Source: Myxococcales bacterium
GTDB lineage: Bacteria; Myxococcota_A; Polyangia; Polyangiales; Polyangiaceae
NCBI GenBank assembly: GCA_016720545.1
Contig: JADKKK010000001.1
Coordinates: 310,001 to 374,000, forward strand
DNA: 64,000 nt
Reading direction: 5' to 3'
Part shown: piece after piece, positions 28,808-37,976 of the stretch
Position numbering within the stretch: the stretch's first letter is position 1
How the letters are laid out: each line of letters begins with the position of its first letter
Program-made: the position numbers and the translations under genes
Notes under the pieces: generated by a model
Database searches by the model: none
What the model saw: only the letters and a program-made list of their open reading frames with translations
Told to the model about the DNA's origin: nothing

Positions 28808-31800
28808 TCACTTCTTCTTCCCCGCGGCGGGCTTCTTGGGCGCTTCTTTGGCGGCCGGGGTCTCGGCGCCTGCCTTCTCGGTGGGTGCCGCGCTCGGCGG
28901 ACGCCACGCCTGTCCACCGATCAGGATCGGCGGGTTCTTCTCGTCGAGACCGCTGTTCGACAGCGTGGGTGCGCCACGGAGCTCGTCGACGACGTGGTAC
29001 TCGGACTTGTAGTTGCGGGCCAACCAGACCTCGCAGTCACGCGAGTAGTTGTCGAAGTACTGGTACTTCACCGACAGGTCGAGGCACTTCTTGAGCGCCG
29101 GCTTGGCGTTGCCCACCTTGAACGGCTCGCTCGCCGCGTCGAGCGCGTCGTAGTACGTGCCGCGGATCTCGGGGTCGGTCTTCCACGCCTTGGGGATTGG
29201 CGCCTTGCGGAAGTCCTCCACGAACCGACCCCACATGAGCCCCGAGCGAGAGCCGGCAGCGATGACCCACTTCGGCGGGGGGACGGGCTTGAGGTCGAGG
29301 ATCTTGACGTAAGAGGGCTCGACCTTCGCGATCGCTTCCTTCTTCTTCGTGTACCACTCCTTGACCTTGCCCCCGATGTGCTTGAGCACGTCTTCCTTCG
29401 TACCCACGCCCTTGTACTCGGGGAACACGAGCGGCTCGACCACGGCGCGGCGCTCTTCCTCGGCGATGACGAAGTAGGCCTCGCCCACCGCGTTCAGAGC
29501 CTTCGCGAGGCGCTTGTCCTGCTGGCCGGCGTCCTCCGCCGGGTAGGCGGCGCGGATCTTCGCTTCGGCGTCGGCCGGGTTCGCCCAGAGGCTGCGGACC
29601 TTCGCGTACTCACCCTTCGCCTGGCGCACGCCGTTCTTGATGTGCGAGTACGTGCGCGCCAGGGTGACGTGCGCCTGGACCTGGATGTCCGGCGGCGCCT
29701 TGTCGATCACGCCCATCGAGCCCTGCAGCGAGTTGCGGGCCTTCTCCCAGGCCATGCACTCCTCGCCGTTGAGGCACTCGCCCTCCTTGTCGGCGGCGCG
29801 GAGGCCCTCGGCCTTCTCGGCGTAGTGCGCGCCGATCGCGAAGGCGATCGACGCGGTCTGCGCCGGCTTGCTGGCACCATAGTTCTTCTTGAACTTGGCG
29901 GCGTCCTTGATGGCCAGGTCCTCCTGGCCGAGGCCGAGGCGGAGGAGCGTGGCGTCGGCGAGGGCGGCGTCGGCCTTGTCGCCCTTGGGGTCCAGCTCGA
30001 CGTACTTCTCGAACCAGTCGGCCGCGAGCTCGTACACCGCGATCGCCTGGTAGTTGCCGCCGATCTCGTAGGTGGCCTTCTTGGCGAGCGGCGAGTGGGT
30101 GGTGGAGCGCGCGTCGAACGCGAGCAGCGCCTGGCGCGCGTCGATCGCCTTCGCGATGAGGCGCGCGGCCTGGAAGGCGCGCGCCGCGTTGTAGACGATT
30201 TCGTCGCAGCGGTCGGCCTGGGGCGCCTGGCCGGCCGCGACCGGATCCTGGCAGTACTTGCGGAACATCTGGAAGTACGTGTTGCCCGCCGCCTCGTACT
30301 GCCCGAGCGCCTGGTTGCCGCCCTGCTTGTCGGCGATCTCGACGAGCTTCTGCGCCTTCAGGCGGAGGATGTCGACCTGCACCTTGTTCAGGTTGGTGCA
30401 CTGCTCTTGGTTCTTCGCGACCTTGTCCGGGCTGCAGTAGAGCTCCAGGAACTTGGGCACGTCGGTCGCCATGTCGTCGTAACACGACGGCCGCGACGAC
30501 TGCGACGCGAGCACGTTGATGCTCTCGAGATAGAGCTGCGCCGCGTAGATGCCCACGTCGCGATCGGCGTTGGTGAGCGCGATGTCACGGAACGCGGAGC
30601 CGGCCTCTTCCCAGTGCTTCGCCTCGAAGTACGTGCGGGCGCGCGCGTACTTGACCTCGACGAGCTGCTCCTGGCCCGTGTTGTCGTTGGCCGGCGGCTT
30701 GATGTAGCAGATGTAGCGGTTGAACGCCTGCACCATGCCCTTCTGCTGCTCGGTGAACTCCTTCGGCTTGAGGGCCGCGGCCTCCTCTTCCTTCTTCCGC
30801 TTCTCCTCCTCCGACTTGTTCTTTCCGGGGAGCTGGCCGATGCCCTTCCGGGCCTCCGCCTTCGGGTGGGAAGCGTCGTACATCTTCTGGTAGCAGAGCA
30901 CCGACGCGTACGCGGCCTCGGGCGCGTCGGGCCCCGTGGGGTTCTCCGCGACGACGGCGTCGAAGGCAGGGCCGCACTCGGCCCACTTCTCGTCGGCGTA
31001 GAGGAGGTCAGCCATGTTGTATTTGATCTTGTAGATCGTGGGCCAGTCCTCCTTCACGATGCGCGGGAAGGTGAACGTCGCGAACTGCTTCGCGTCGAAG
31101 GTGTCGACGACCTTCTTGTAGAGGTACGCCGCGAGCGCCTTCGTCTTCGGGTCGTTCGTGCCGCGCTGCCCGCCGGAGCCGGCGGCCTCGAGGTGCCACG
31201 ACATCGCCGTCTCGGCGGTGATCGACGCGGTCTTGTTGGCGCACGCCTGCTTCGCCTCGGCGCTCTGGCTACCCGCGTTGAACTCCTTGTAGTGCTTCAC
31301 CTGGTTCTCGATCTCGGCCTTGATGGCGTCCTTGTTGGACGACTTCATGGCCATGGTCGCTTCGGTGATGTGCGCCTGATACATGCAGGTCCTCGCGCCG
31401 CTCTTGTCGCGGTTCATGAGGTCCTTGTAGAGAATGATCCCCTCGGGATAGTGGCCGGTGTCCAGGTAGTTGTTACCCAGATCGTCCATCATCTTGAAGG
31501 TGTTGTCGTTCCCCGTCGTGTCGCCCGAGATGTTGTGGAAGAAGTTGTACGCCTGGGTGGGGTCACCCTTCATGGCGTACACGGGCACGATGTCTTTTCG
31601 CGCGCTGTCGGCGAGCTTCGTCGCGCCGGGGAGCTGCGAGAAGTTCTTGCCGAAGTCGATGGTCTTCTTGAAGGCGTTCATCGCCTTCTCGAACTCACCC
31701 TTGTTCCAGGCGACGTAACCGAGCTTGTACCAGGCGTACCCGTACACCTTGTTGCCAGGCGCCGGGTACTTGATGACGTTCTCGTACGCCTGCGCCGCCA

Positions 31801-32581
31801 GGTCCCACTTGCTGGGATCGCCCTGCGCCTCGTTGAAGAAGAGCTCGCCGAACGCCAGGTAGACGTTCGGGATGTACTTCGAGTTCGGACGCTTGTCCTT
31901 CAGCTCGAGGTACACGATGCGCGCCATCTTGTAGTCGCTCGCCTGCTCGTGCTCGTAGGCGAGGTAGTAGAGGACCTCGTCGAGCTGGGCGTAGTCCTGG
32001 TAGTCGTTCTTGACCAGCGTGTAGTACTTGATGGCCTGGTTACGGGCCGACTTCATGATCTGGTCGGCCTGGTTCGCGAGCGCCTGCTTCTGGCCCGCTC
32101 CCGCCGGGTTGGTCTTCCGGAGGCCGTCGCGCTCGATCTCCGCGTTCGTCTTGTCGCGGAAGGCCGCCGCCTCGAGCTCTACGTAGGCCTCCGCGAGCCG
32201 ACGCCCGAGGGTGACGCGGTCGGCGGCGTTGCGAGGGGTGTTCCCGAAGAGGCGCTCGATGCCCTGGATCTCCGTGAAGAGGAGGGCGCGCTGGCGAGCC
32301 TGAAGGCGGCTCTTGCGCTCGTCGCGCGGCACGTCGTTGACGACCGGCGCGGGCGGCTTGTTGTCGGTCTTCTTCTTGTCGCCGACGGGCGCGACCCCAC
32401 GGAAGCTCGCCTGGGTGCCCTTGCCGTGGGCCGCGAACTCCTTCGGGCCGGCGACGGCGCACGCGTTGAGCTCTTTCTTGGCCTTCTCCTCGATGCACAT
32501 CCCTTGGGCGGACGCAGAGAATTCGACCGCGGAGGCGGAGAGGAGGATGCCGAGCGAGACGAAAGAAGTTTTGCGATTCAT
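28808..32581 (-). CDS. gltD: GltD (AgmU)-like large periplasmic TPR protein
   Basis: The protein has 1257 residues from ATG 32581, two bases after the gltC stop, implying translational coupling. Signal peptide about 1-27 (SLGILLSASAVEFSASAQ). The body is TPR helices almost throughout, e.g. DYKMARIVYLELKDKRPNSK, FEKAMNAFKKTIDFGKNFSQ, VYELAADWFEKYVELDPKGD, with several Cys and a charged KNKSEEEKRKKEEEAAALK segment near 590. The tail is Ala/Lys-rich (KKPAAGKKK). Size and architecture match Myxococcus AgmU/GltD (about 1200 residues), a periplasmic protein of moving gliding complexes, and NfsD in sporulation. Confidence 0.88.
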   Translation of the reverse strand: MNRKTSFVSLGILLSASAVEFSASAQGMCIEEKAKKELNACAVAGPKEFAAHGKGTQASFRGVAPVGDKKKTDNKPPAPVVNDVPRDERKSRLQARQRALLFTEIQGIERLFGNTPRNAADRVTLGRRLAEAYVELEAAAFRDKTNAEIERDGLRKTNPAGAGQKQALANQADQIMKSARNQAIKYYTLVKNDYQDYAQLDEVLYYLAYEHEQASDYKMARIVYLELKDKRPNSKYIPNVYLAFGELFFNEAQGDPSKWDLAAQAYENVIKYPAPGNKVYGYAWYKLGYVAWNKGEFEKAMNAFKKTIDFGKNFSQLPGATKLADSARKDIVPVYAMKGDPTQAYNFFHNISGDTTGNDNTFKMMDDLGNNYLDTGHYPEGIILYKDLMNRDKSGARTCMYQAHITEATMAMKSSNKDAIKAEIENQVKHYKEFNAGSQSAEAKQACANKTASITAETAMSWHLEAAGSGGQRGTNDPKTKALAAYLYKKVVDTFDAKQFATFTFPRIVKEDWPTIYKIKYNMADLLYADEKWAECGPAFDAVVAENPTGPDAPEAAYASVLCYQKMYDASHPKAEARKGIGQLPGKNKSEEEKRKKEEEAAALKPKEFTEQQKGMVQAFNRYICYIKPPANDNTGQEQLVEVKYARARTYFEAKHWEEAGSAFRDIALTNADRDVGIYAAQLYLESINVLASQSSRPSCYDDMATDVPKFLELYCSPDKVAKNQEQCTNLNKVQVDILRLKAQKLVEIADKQGGNQALGQYEAAGNTYFQMFRKYCQDPVAAGQAPQADRCDEIVYNAARAFQAARLIAKAIDARQALLAFDARSTTHSPLAKKATYEIGGNYQAIAVYELAADWFEKYVELDPKGDKADAALADATLLRLGLGQEDLAIKDAAKFKKNYGASKPAQTASIAFAIGAHYAEKAEGLRAADKEGECLNGEECMAWEKARNSLQGSMGVIDKAPPDIQVQAHVTLARTYSHIKNGVRQAKGEYAKVRSLWANPADAEAKIRAAYPAEDAGQQDKRLAKALNAVGEAYFVIAEEERRAVVEPLVFPEYKGVGTKEDVLKHIGGKVKEWYTKKKEAIAKVEPSYVKILDLKPVPPPKWVIAAGSRSGLMWGRFVEDFRKAPIPKAWKTDPEIRGTYYDALDAASEPFKVGNAKPALKKCLDLSVKYQYFDNYSRDCEVWLARNYKSEYHVVDELRGAPTLSNSGLDEKNPPILIGGQAWRPPSAAPTEKAGAETPAAKEAPKKPAAGKKK

Positions 32582-32583
32582 CG

Positions 32584-34362
32584 TTACCTGCCGCACTTCG
32601 AGGTGATGGTCTGCCGATAGAAGCCGAGCTCGTCGCGCCAGTACTCGCCGTCGAACGGCCAGATGACGTGCTCGTCGTCCGCTTTCACGATGTTCCGCTC
32701 CGACTCCTTGGCCGTGACCTGGCTGCCGGCGATGGCTTGGTCGAGCTGATTGCGTCGCGCAGACGTGATGTCGATGAGGATCTTCGCGCTGTCGCGGAGG
32801 TGCTCGTTGAGCTCGTCGAGGTTGCGCTGGTAGCGCTCCTTCGCGAGGGTTCCTGCGTTGCGCACGGCGATGTCGCGCGCGAGCTGGAGGGCGTCTTTGG
32901 TGTCGTTGCCGAGGGGCGAGTCGCGGAAGGTGCCCGGCGCCTTCTTGAACCGGTTGGCCTCGTCGTCGAGGAGCTGGACGTACTGTAGGTGACGGAGGAG
33001 CTGACGGTCGGAGAGGGCGTTCTCCACGACGGTCTTGATGCGCGGCGGGAGGTCGGCCTTGCCGTCGCGGACGTCCTTCAGAAACTTGTAGAAGGCTTCT
33101 TCTTGGCCGTCGCCCTTGAATCGGGTGAGGACCTTGTTGAGCTCGTCGTAGATGGGCTGGTACTTCGTCTGCAGTTTCGCGACGATGACCTCGGCGTCGT
33201 CGTACTGGCAGTTGGCGAAGTAGATGACCGAGCGGAGCACCTCGGCCTCGGGGTAGTACGAGTTCGGGAAGTACGGCGCCTGGAGCGTGTGAATGTTGCC
33301 GAGCGCGTGGGCGTAGTCACCGGCCATGAAGTAGGCCCACGACTCCTCGAAGAGCGAGTCGAGCCAGTACTCGCTGCCGACGTCGACCTTATTCCAGTAC
33401 TTCACCGCGGCCGAGAGCTTCGTGGAGTCGATGGTGGGCGAGCCACCCTCGTCGAGGCGCACCGACGCCGAGTAGTACGTGCGGGCCATCGAGAGGTACG
33501 CGAGGTCGCGCATACGCGCGTCGTCGTCGACGCCCTCGACGCCCTCGTCGATCGCGCCGACGATGCGCTGGAACGACTGCACCGCCGGGACCGACTTGCG
33601 CAGCTGCACGTTCGAGATGCCGCTGAAGAACTGGCCGCGGACGTAGTACTTCGACTCGCGGCTCACCTTCGTGAACAGCCGGAGCGCGTCGGCGTACTGG
33701 CGGTTGCGGTACTTGTACCGGCCGAGCAGGTAGTTGAGCTGCCAGTAGAGGTCGCGCTGGTTTGCGTTGTTGAACTTGTCGACCGCGGCGTCGTTGTACT
33801 TGCCGACGCGCTCGACGATGTCGGCGGGCTCGGGCAGGTCGGTCGCGAGCTTCGAGAGCCAGAGCAGGGTCTCGTTGAACTTCAGGTGGTTCGGCTTGTC
33901 CGCGATCTCGCTGAAGATGCCGTACGCGGCCTGGTAGAACTTCAGGCGGTAGAGGGCGATCGCCAGGTGGTACTGGGCGAGCTGCTTGTTGCCCTCGTCG
34001 TCCTGGGTGTCGCCCTTGTACACGCGGTAGAGGCCGAGCGCGGCGTCGAGCCACTTCTCGCCGTCGAAGAGGCGCTTCGCCTGCGCGGCGGGCTCGGTCA
34101 TCTGGCCGGCGGTGGGAGGGGGGCCGGTGTCCGCGGGCTTCGCCGGAGCGGGCGTCGCGGGATCGTCGAGCTCGATGTCGGCCCCGGCCGCCGCGGCGCC
34201 AGCGCCGGGCTTCGCGCCGGGCTTCGCCCCGCCCTTGGGGGCGGCCGCCGCCGGCTTCTTACCCTTCTGCGCGTCCGCGTCGTGCGGGGTGATGAGCGCC
34301 AACGACACGACGGGGAGGGCAGTCAGAAGGAGCTTGCGCGCGCGCGCCAGGGACATACGCAT
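32584..34362 (-). CDS. gltC: GltC-like periplasmic TPR protein
   Basis: The protein has 592 residues. Signal peptide about 1-31 (LLLTALPVVSLALITPHDAD), then an Ala/Lys/Pro linker containing ADIELDDPATPAP, and TPR-like repeats (about 95-430; LAQYHLAIALYRLKFYQAAY, YADALRLFTKVSRESKYYVR, YAHALGNIHTLQAPYFPNSY). A helical C-terminal domain ends IWPFDGEYWRDELGFYRQTI. I recognise this ending as characteristic of GltC/NfsC proteins. In Myxococcus, GltC lies with GltA/GltB in a separate locus; here it heads the operon containing gltD-gltI. A second ATG two codons in is also possible. The leader of about 180 bases contains palindromes. Confidence 0.85.
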   Translation of the reverse strand: MRMSLARARKLLLTALPVVSLALITPHDADAQKGKKPAAAAPKGGAKPGAKPGAGAAAAGADIELDDPATPAPAKPADTGPPPTAGQMTEPAAQAKRLFDGEKWLDAALGLYRVYKGDTQDDEGNKQLAQYHLAIALYRLKFYQAAYGIFSEIADKPNHLKFNETLLWLSKLATDLPEPADIVERVGKYNDAAVDKFNNANQRDLYWQLNYLLGRYKYRNRQYADALRLFTKVSRESKYYVRGQFFSGISNVQLRKSVPAVQSFQRIVGAIDEGVEGVDDDARMRDLAYLSMARTYYSASVRLDEGGSPTIDSTKLSAAVKYWNKVDVGSEYWLDSLFEESWAYFMAGDYAHALGNIHTLQAPYFPNSYYPEAEVLRSVIYFANCQYDDAEVIVAKLQTKYQPIYDELNKVLTRFKGDGQEEAFYKFLKDVRDGKADLPPRIKTVVENALSDRQLLRHLQYVQLLDDEANRFKKAPGTFRDSPLGNDTKDALQLARDIAVRNAGTLAKERYQRNLDELNEHLRDSAKILIDITSARRNQLDQAIAGSQVTAKESERNIVKADDEHVIWPFDGEYWRDELGFYRQTITSKCGR

Positions 34363-34429
34363 GGGAGGATTCCTCGAGGGTGCCGGGACACGAAGGGTTG
34401 GGCGCGGGAGCGACCGGGTCAGGGAGAGC

Positions 34430-34524
34430 TCGGCCAGGGCCGAACTCCGCGGAATTGCGAGGCAATGCTCGGTCGTTGACCGAACCAGGCGCCACCTCGC
34501 GCCGAAATGCTCAACGATGTTGAG
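34430..34524 (-). promoter_or_regulatory. Three short palindromes in the gltC leader
   Basis: TCGGCC-AG-GGCCGA (34430-34443), TCGGTC-GTT-GACCGA (34469-34483) and CTCAAC-GAT-GTTGAG (34510-34524) all lie between the predicted transcription start (near 34541) and the gltC start codon. They could be operator half-sites or mRNA stems; in GC-rich DNA one such palindrome may occur by chance. Confidence 0.45.
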
Positions 34525-34547
34525 CGGATACTCTCTCCGAGGGCGGC

Positions 34548-34577
34548 ATGGTAGGAAGGCTCCTTTCCGCTTGTCAA
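34548..34577 (-). promoter_or_regulatory. Sigma70-like promoter of the Glt-like operon
   Basis: On the minus strand TTGACA (34577-34572) is separated by 18 bases from TACCAT (34553-34548). It lies 186 bases upstream of the gltC ATG. No sigma-54 -24/-12 motif was noticed nearby. Confidence 0.55.
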
Positions 34578-34873
34578 GGTGAAACGGGCAGGCCCCGTCT
34601 CACCCAGGCGCACCCACATACGCCCCCACATGGCGGTTCGCGCGCCGTGGAGGCGCCGTCCGGGGCGTGTAGAATGCGCGAGGCGCGCTCGCCTTGGGGC
34701 GGAACGGAAGAGAGTGCGCGCGCGGGTGCTCGGTCACGCGACCACCCTACACGCCGGGGCACCTCCACTGGGTCCGAATCGTCGACCCCCGCCCGACCGG
34801 CGTCCGGCCGCCTGGGAGCGGGCGCGCCAGGGTCGCGGGCCCCGCCCCGCCTCGCGCGGGCCACTCATCGCGC

Positions 34874-34903
34874 TTGACGCGTTTTGGCGGAGGGAGGTAC
34901 CTT
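34874..34903 (+). promoter_or_regulatory. Possible promoter of the cysteine-rich lipoprotein gene
   Basis: TTGACG (34874-34879) is separated by 18 bases from TACCTT (34898-34903), about 105 bases upstream of the ATG at 35010. The -10 element is weak. Confidence 0.4.
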
Positions 34904-35009
34904 CCCGCACCAGCGGTCGCCGGGCCGCGCGCGGTGAACCCCCCTCGATGGCCGCCGCCTCGTAGAACGCCGCAATCTCGCATTTTTTTCGATCCTGGAG
35001 AGCCTCCGC

Positions 35010-35669
35010 ATGATCCGCTCCCGCGTGCTTTTCGCCGTGCTCTTGCTCGGCACCGGTTCCGTCGTCGCCGCCGCCCCTGGTTGTTCGTCGACGGGCGTCG
35101 GCGATCCGTGCGTGCCCGAGCAAGAGTTCGACCCGACGTTCCTTGGCTTCAGCCAGAAGCAGGTCAACGTCGAGTCCAAGAGCTTCCAGTGCCAGACCCG
35201 CCTGTGTCTCGTGAACCACTTCCGCGGCCGCGTGTCTTGTCCGTACGGCCAGACCGCCACGGGCAACGGCATCTCGTCCGAGGCGTGCGTGCTCCCGGGC
35301 AGCCCGAACCGCCCGGTCGAGGGTGTGGCGAACTCGCCCGAGGGTAAGCGGGTCGAGCCGCAGTGTCTGAACCGCGTGGCCGACAAGACCGTGTACTGCT
35401 CGTGCCGGTGCGCGAACTCCAAGGGCGCCACCGACGACGGCGCGAACTACTGCGCCTGCCCCGACGGTTTCCAGTGCGAGCAGCTCGTCGACCCCACCGG
35501 GCAGGGCAACGAGGGCCTCACCGGCGGCTACTGCATCAAGCAGAACACCAAGTACGATCCCGCGGTAGACTGCACCGGCGACTGCGACAAGTCGAACCCG
35601 AAGACCCAGTGCAAGGGCGAAGTCGAGGGCGCCAAGCCCGCCGCGGCGGGTGCCGACGCCGGCAAGTAG
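35010..35669 (+). CDS. Cysteine-rich lipoprotein of unknown function
   Basis: The protein has 219 residues. The lipoprotein signal ends VVAAAPGC (Cys about 25). The mature part holds 16 further Cys, several in tight clusters (VYCSCRCANSKG; YCACPDGFQCEQL; VDCTGDCDKS), suggesting a disulfide-stapled extracellular or periplasmic module, distantly EGF-like. An Ala-rich end (KPAAAGADAGK) follows. GGAGA lies about 10 bases before the ATG. It is divergent from gltC. Myxococcus gliding uses Cys-rich lipoproteins such as CglB, but this protein is much smaller and I see no specific similarity, so a link to the Glt complex is only suggested by position. Confidence 0.8.
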   Translation: MIRSRVLFAVLLLGTGSVVAAAPGCSSTGVGDPCVPEQEFDPTFLGFSQKQVNVESKSFQCQTRLCLVNHFRGRVSCPYGQTATGNGISSEACVLPGSPNRPVEGVANSPEGKRVEPQCLNRVADKTVYCSCRCANSKGATDDGANYCACPDGFQCEQLVDPTGQGNEGLTGGYCIKQNTKYDPAVDCTGDCDKSNPKTQCKGEVEGAKPAAAGADAGK

Positions 35670-35681
35670 CCTGCTCGGCCG

Positions 35682-36056
35682 ATGGCGCGCGCCGGGAAGA
35701 GCCTCGGGCGCGCTGCAGAAGATGCCGCGAGCGACCACCTGGTCGCCCGCGGTTTTCTCATTTTAGGGCGCAACGTGCGGATCGGGCCGCTCGAGCTCGA
35801 CATCGTCGCGAGGGACGGCGCGCTGGTCGCGCTGGTGGAGGTGCGGGCGCGCCGAGAGGGCGCGCTCGTCGGGGCGCTCGCGAGCATCACGCCGGAGAAA
35901 CGGCGGCGCCTGCTGCGCGCCGCGGCGGGGTTCCTCGCTTCCCCGCCCGTCGACCTCGCCGGGGTCACGCGCGTGCGGATTGACGTGTGCATTGTGCATG
36001 TGTCTCGCGAGGGCGTGAAGGTAGAGCACCTCGCGGGCGCGCTCACCGCCGATTGA
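35682..36056 (+). CDS. yraN: YraN-family (UPF0102) nuclease-like protein
   Basis: The protein has 124 residues with the family pattern: an N-terminal helix (GRAAEDAASDHLVARGFLIL), then the restriction-endonuclease-like core with LELDIVARDGALVALVEVRA, where Glu/Asp and the E-V-(K/R) motif form the presumed active site. Here R replaces the usual K of the EVK motif. The family's function is unclear; it is often near genes for RNase HII or ribosome biogenesis. It starts 12 bases after the lipoprotein gene and may be co-transcribed. It converges with the HAMP protein gene. Confidence 0.85.
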   Translation: MARAGKSLGRAAEDAASDHLVARGFLILGRNVRIGPLELDIVARDGALVALVEVRARREGALVGALASITPEKRRRLLRAAAGFLASPPVDLAGVTRVRIDVCIVHVSREGVKVEHLAGALTAD

Positions 36057-36089
36057 ACGCCCGGGCGGCCGAGTCGAAGCGTTCGTTCC

Positions 36090-36803
36090 CTACCCCTCGA
36101 GCGAGGCCTTCATCTCGTCGCGAACTCCAGCGATCTTGGCGATCGATTCGGCGCTCGCCCCGGACCCTCTCGCCGCCTCGATCCCCGCGTCGAGGGCGGC
36201 GACCTCGCGGGCCTGGCGCGCCTTCAGCTTCTCGACCATCGTCGCGAAGGTCTCGAAGAAGTCTTGGAGCTCGTCGCCCTTGCGCAGCTTGCTCTGGAAG
36301 TTGAGCTTGCCGTTGCCCACCGCGGTGAGCAAGAGCTTCATTTTGTAGACCGGCCCCGCGACCTTGTGCGTGAAGTAGATCCCGAGCAGCCCGATCAACA
36401 CCACCATGAGGCCGAGGCCGCCGACGAGGGCCCGCATCATGGTGCGCTGCTCGGCTGCGAGCGCCTCTTGGCGCGCGACCACACCGTTCGCGGCGGTGGT
36501 CGACTCTGCCGTGAACGCCTTCGCGAGCTCGGGGTCGCTCCCGTAGATGGGGTCCTTCGAGATCTGGACGGCGAGGATGTCGCTCACCTTCTTGCTCTCG
36601 GCGACGACCTGCTGGCCCTGCGCCACCACCTTCTGGCTCGTGCGCACGAGGAACGCCCCGAGGACGGCGCTTATCACGAGGGCGATGGCGATGATGTACC
36701 CCGTGTAACGGAGCTGGAATCGCGAGTCGACGATGTAGTTCTTGAAGCTGCGCTTGTAGCGCGGAGCCGACGGCGAAATGGAGACGGCGGATAGGCGGCT
36801 CAT
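36090..36803 (-). CDS. HAMP-domain membrane protein
   Basis: The protein has 237 residues from ATG 36803, preceded by GAGAGG. A cytoplasmic N-terminus (about 1-38) leads to TM1 (TGYIIAIALVISAVLGAFLV), a short periplasmic loop (about 60-130), TM2 (ALVGGLGLMVVLIGLLGIYF), and a HAMP segment (HKVAGPVYKMKLLLTAVGNG then GDELQDFFETFATMVEKLK). It ends in a helix with no kinase, cyclase or MCP signalling domain. HAMP modules relay conformational changes; an orphan HAMP protein may act as a partner subunit. It lies 120 bases downstream of the HEAT-repeat gene on the same strand. Confidence 0.8.
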   Translation of the reverse strand: MSRLSAVSISPSAPRYKRSFKNYIVDSRFQLRYTGYIIAIALVISAVLGAFLVRTSQKVVAQGQQVVAESKKVSDILAVQISKDPIYGSDPELAKAFTAESTTAANGVVARQEALAAEQRTMMRALVGGLGLMVVLIGLLGIYFTHKVAGPVYKMKLLLTAVGNGKLNFQSKLRKGDELQDFFETFATMVEKLKARQAREVAALDAGIEAARGSGASAESIAKIAGVRDEMKASLEG

Positions 36804-36923
36804 CGGGTCCTCTCGGGGTGCGAGCGCGCAAGACCGCGCCCACGCGTATCGTGCCCGTTCGCGTGGCGCTTGGCTATTCTTTGGCCGCGGGTGGGCCACT
36901 CAGGGCGGCCGAGGGCGGCGCGG

Positions 36924-37844
36924 TCACATGTTGCCGGCGTTGGCCACGAACTGCTTCACGGCGGCGCTGGCGAGCGCCGCGAGGAGCTGGTCCTCTGCCG
37001 CGTGGCTGCCCGGCGCCACGCCCGACATCGTCGCCCCGTTCCCGATGGGCGCGATGAGCGCCTTCGCGGGGTAAGAGAACACCGCGATGTTCACCTTGGT
37101 GCGGAGATTTCCGCCCGAGTAGTCGAACTTCTCGACCGAGATGGAGAGGAAGAAGCCCTTCTTCTTCTTGTTGGCGGCCAGGGCCTTGCGCGCGGCCTCC
37201 GGCGTCTCGCGCGCGGGCGCGAGCTGGAAGTCGGCCTGCTCTTCCAGCTTCGCGCGGACGGCCCGAAGCACGACCGCCTCCACCTCGGTCGCGGGGCGAT
37301 CGCTCGCCGAGGTCACGGGGGAGAGCGCGACGTAGTACTTCGCGCCTGGATGGCTCGGCGGCTCGTATGCGCCAGCCGGCGGGGGCGACGGAGCGGCCGG
37401 GCGCGCCTCGAGGCTCTGCACCGCTCGCGCCATCTGGAGCTTCGGGCCCTCGGCCGGCTCGCTCGTGAGGCGCTCGCGCAGGCAGGTGAGCGCCGACGGT
37501 CGCGCGAGGCGTCGCAGCGCCGTCGCCGTCGCGATACGGACGATCTCGGTGTCGTCGGACAAGGCCTTGCAGAGCGGGGGCACGGCGTCGTCGGCGTCGG
37601 TCGCGCCGAGCTGGAGCACCGTCGCAGCCCGCACGCGCGCGTCGGGCGACTGCAGCTTGGGCACGAGCTCCGCGACGCTTGGGACGTCGGCGACCGCCAG
37701 GGAGGGGCTCAGGACCGTGGCGATGAGCGCCCCGACCGTCGCGAGCCGCCCCACGCGCGAAAGCCAAACGCGCGCGCGGCCAGGGGGCGAAGCGCCACTC
37801 ACGGTCGAGCGGTTCCCCGCGGAAAGCCAAGGCGCGCGCGTCAT
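36924..37844 (-). CDS. HEAT-repeat exported protein
   Basis: The protein has 306 residues from ATG 37844. After an export signal (VGRLATVGALIATVLSPSLA) come HEAT-like helical repeats (about 58-140; LVPKLQSPDARVRAATVLQL, ALSDDTEIVRIATATALRRL). A Pro-rich spacer then leads to a beta-rich C-terminal domain (about 170-306; AKYYVALSPVTSASD, KKGFFLSISVEKFDYSGGNL) and a terminal helix. It probably acts as a periplasmic interaction scaffold. The start is not certain, since no good ribosome-binding site precedes it and internal GTGs exist. It may form an operon with the HAMP gene. Confidence 0.75.
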   Translation of the reverse strand: MTRAPWLSAGNRSTVSGASPPGRARVWLSRVGRLATVGALIATVLSPSLAVADVPSVAELVPKLQSPDARVRAATVLQLGATDADDAVPPLCKALSDDTEIVRIATATALRRLARPSALTCLRERLTSEPAEGPKLQMARAVQSLEARPAAPSPPPAGAYEPPSHPGAKYYVALSPVTSASDRPATEVEAVVLRAVRAKLEEQADFQLAPARETPEAARKALAANKKKKGFFLSISVEKFDYSGGNLRTKVNIAVFSYPAKALIAPIGNGATMSGVAPGSHAAEDQLLAALASAAVKQFVANAGNM

Positions 37845-37976
37845 GGGTGGTTTCAAGGTACACCGAACGCTTTCCCCTGGACAGGGGCGAGGGTCTGGAA
37901 AGATGCTCGCAGCGCTGGTGGAGCGCGCCTGCCGTGGAGAGCACCTGATGGAAGCCATTGGCAGCCCGGTTGGACG

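Larger units (their letters stand above)
34363..35009. other. 647-base divergent intergenic control region
   Basis: This is the longest non-coding stretch in the window, between gltC (minus) and the cysteine-rich lipoprotein gene (plus). It contains one promoter-like element per direction and three short palindromes near gltC. The middle part (about 34600-34860) shows no gene or element I can support. Confidence 0.7.

Noticed and set aside
35763..36029. Minus-strand open frame opposite yraN
   Set aside because: Antisense shadow; the plus frame carries the YraN signature.
36870..37976. 5' extension of the carboxypeptidase-regulatory-like gene
   Set aside because: The frame is open but antisense to the HEAT-repeat gene and lacks a plausible export signal; the signal begins only after GTG 37977.
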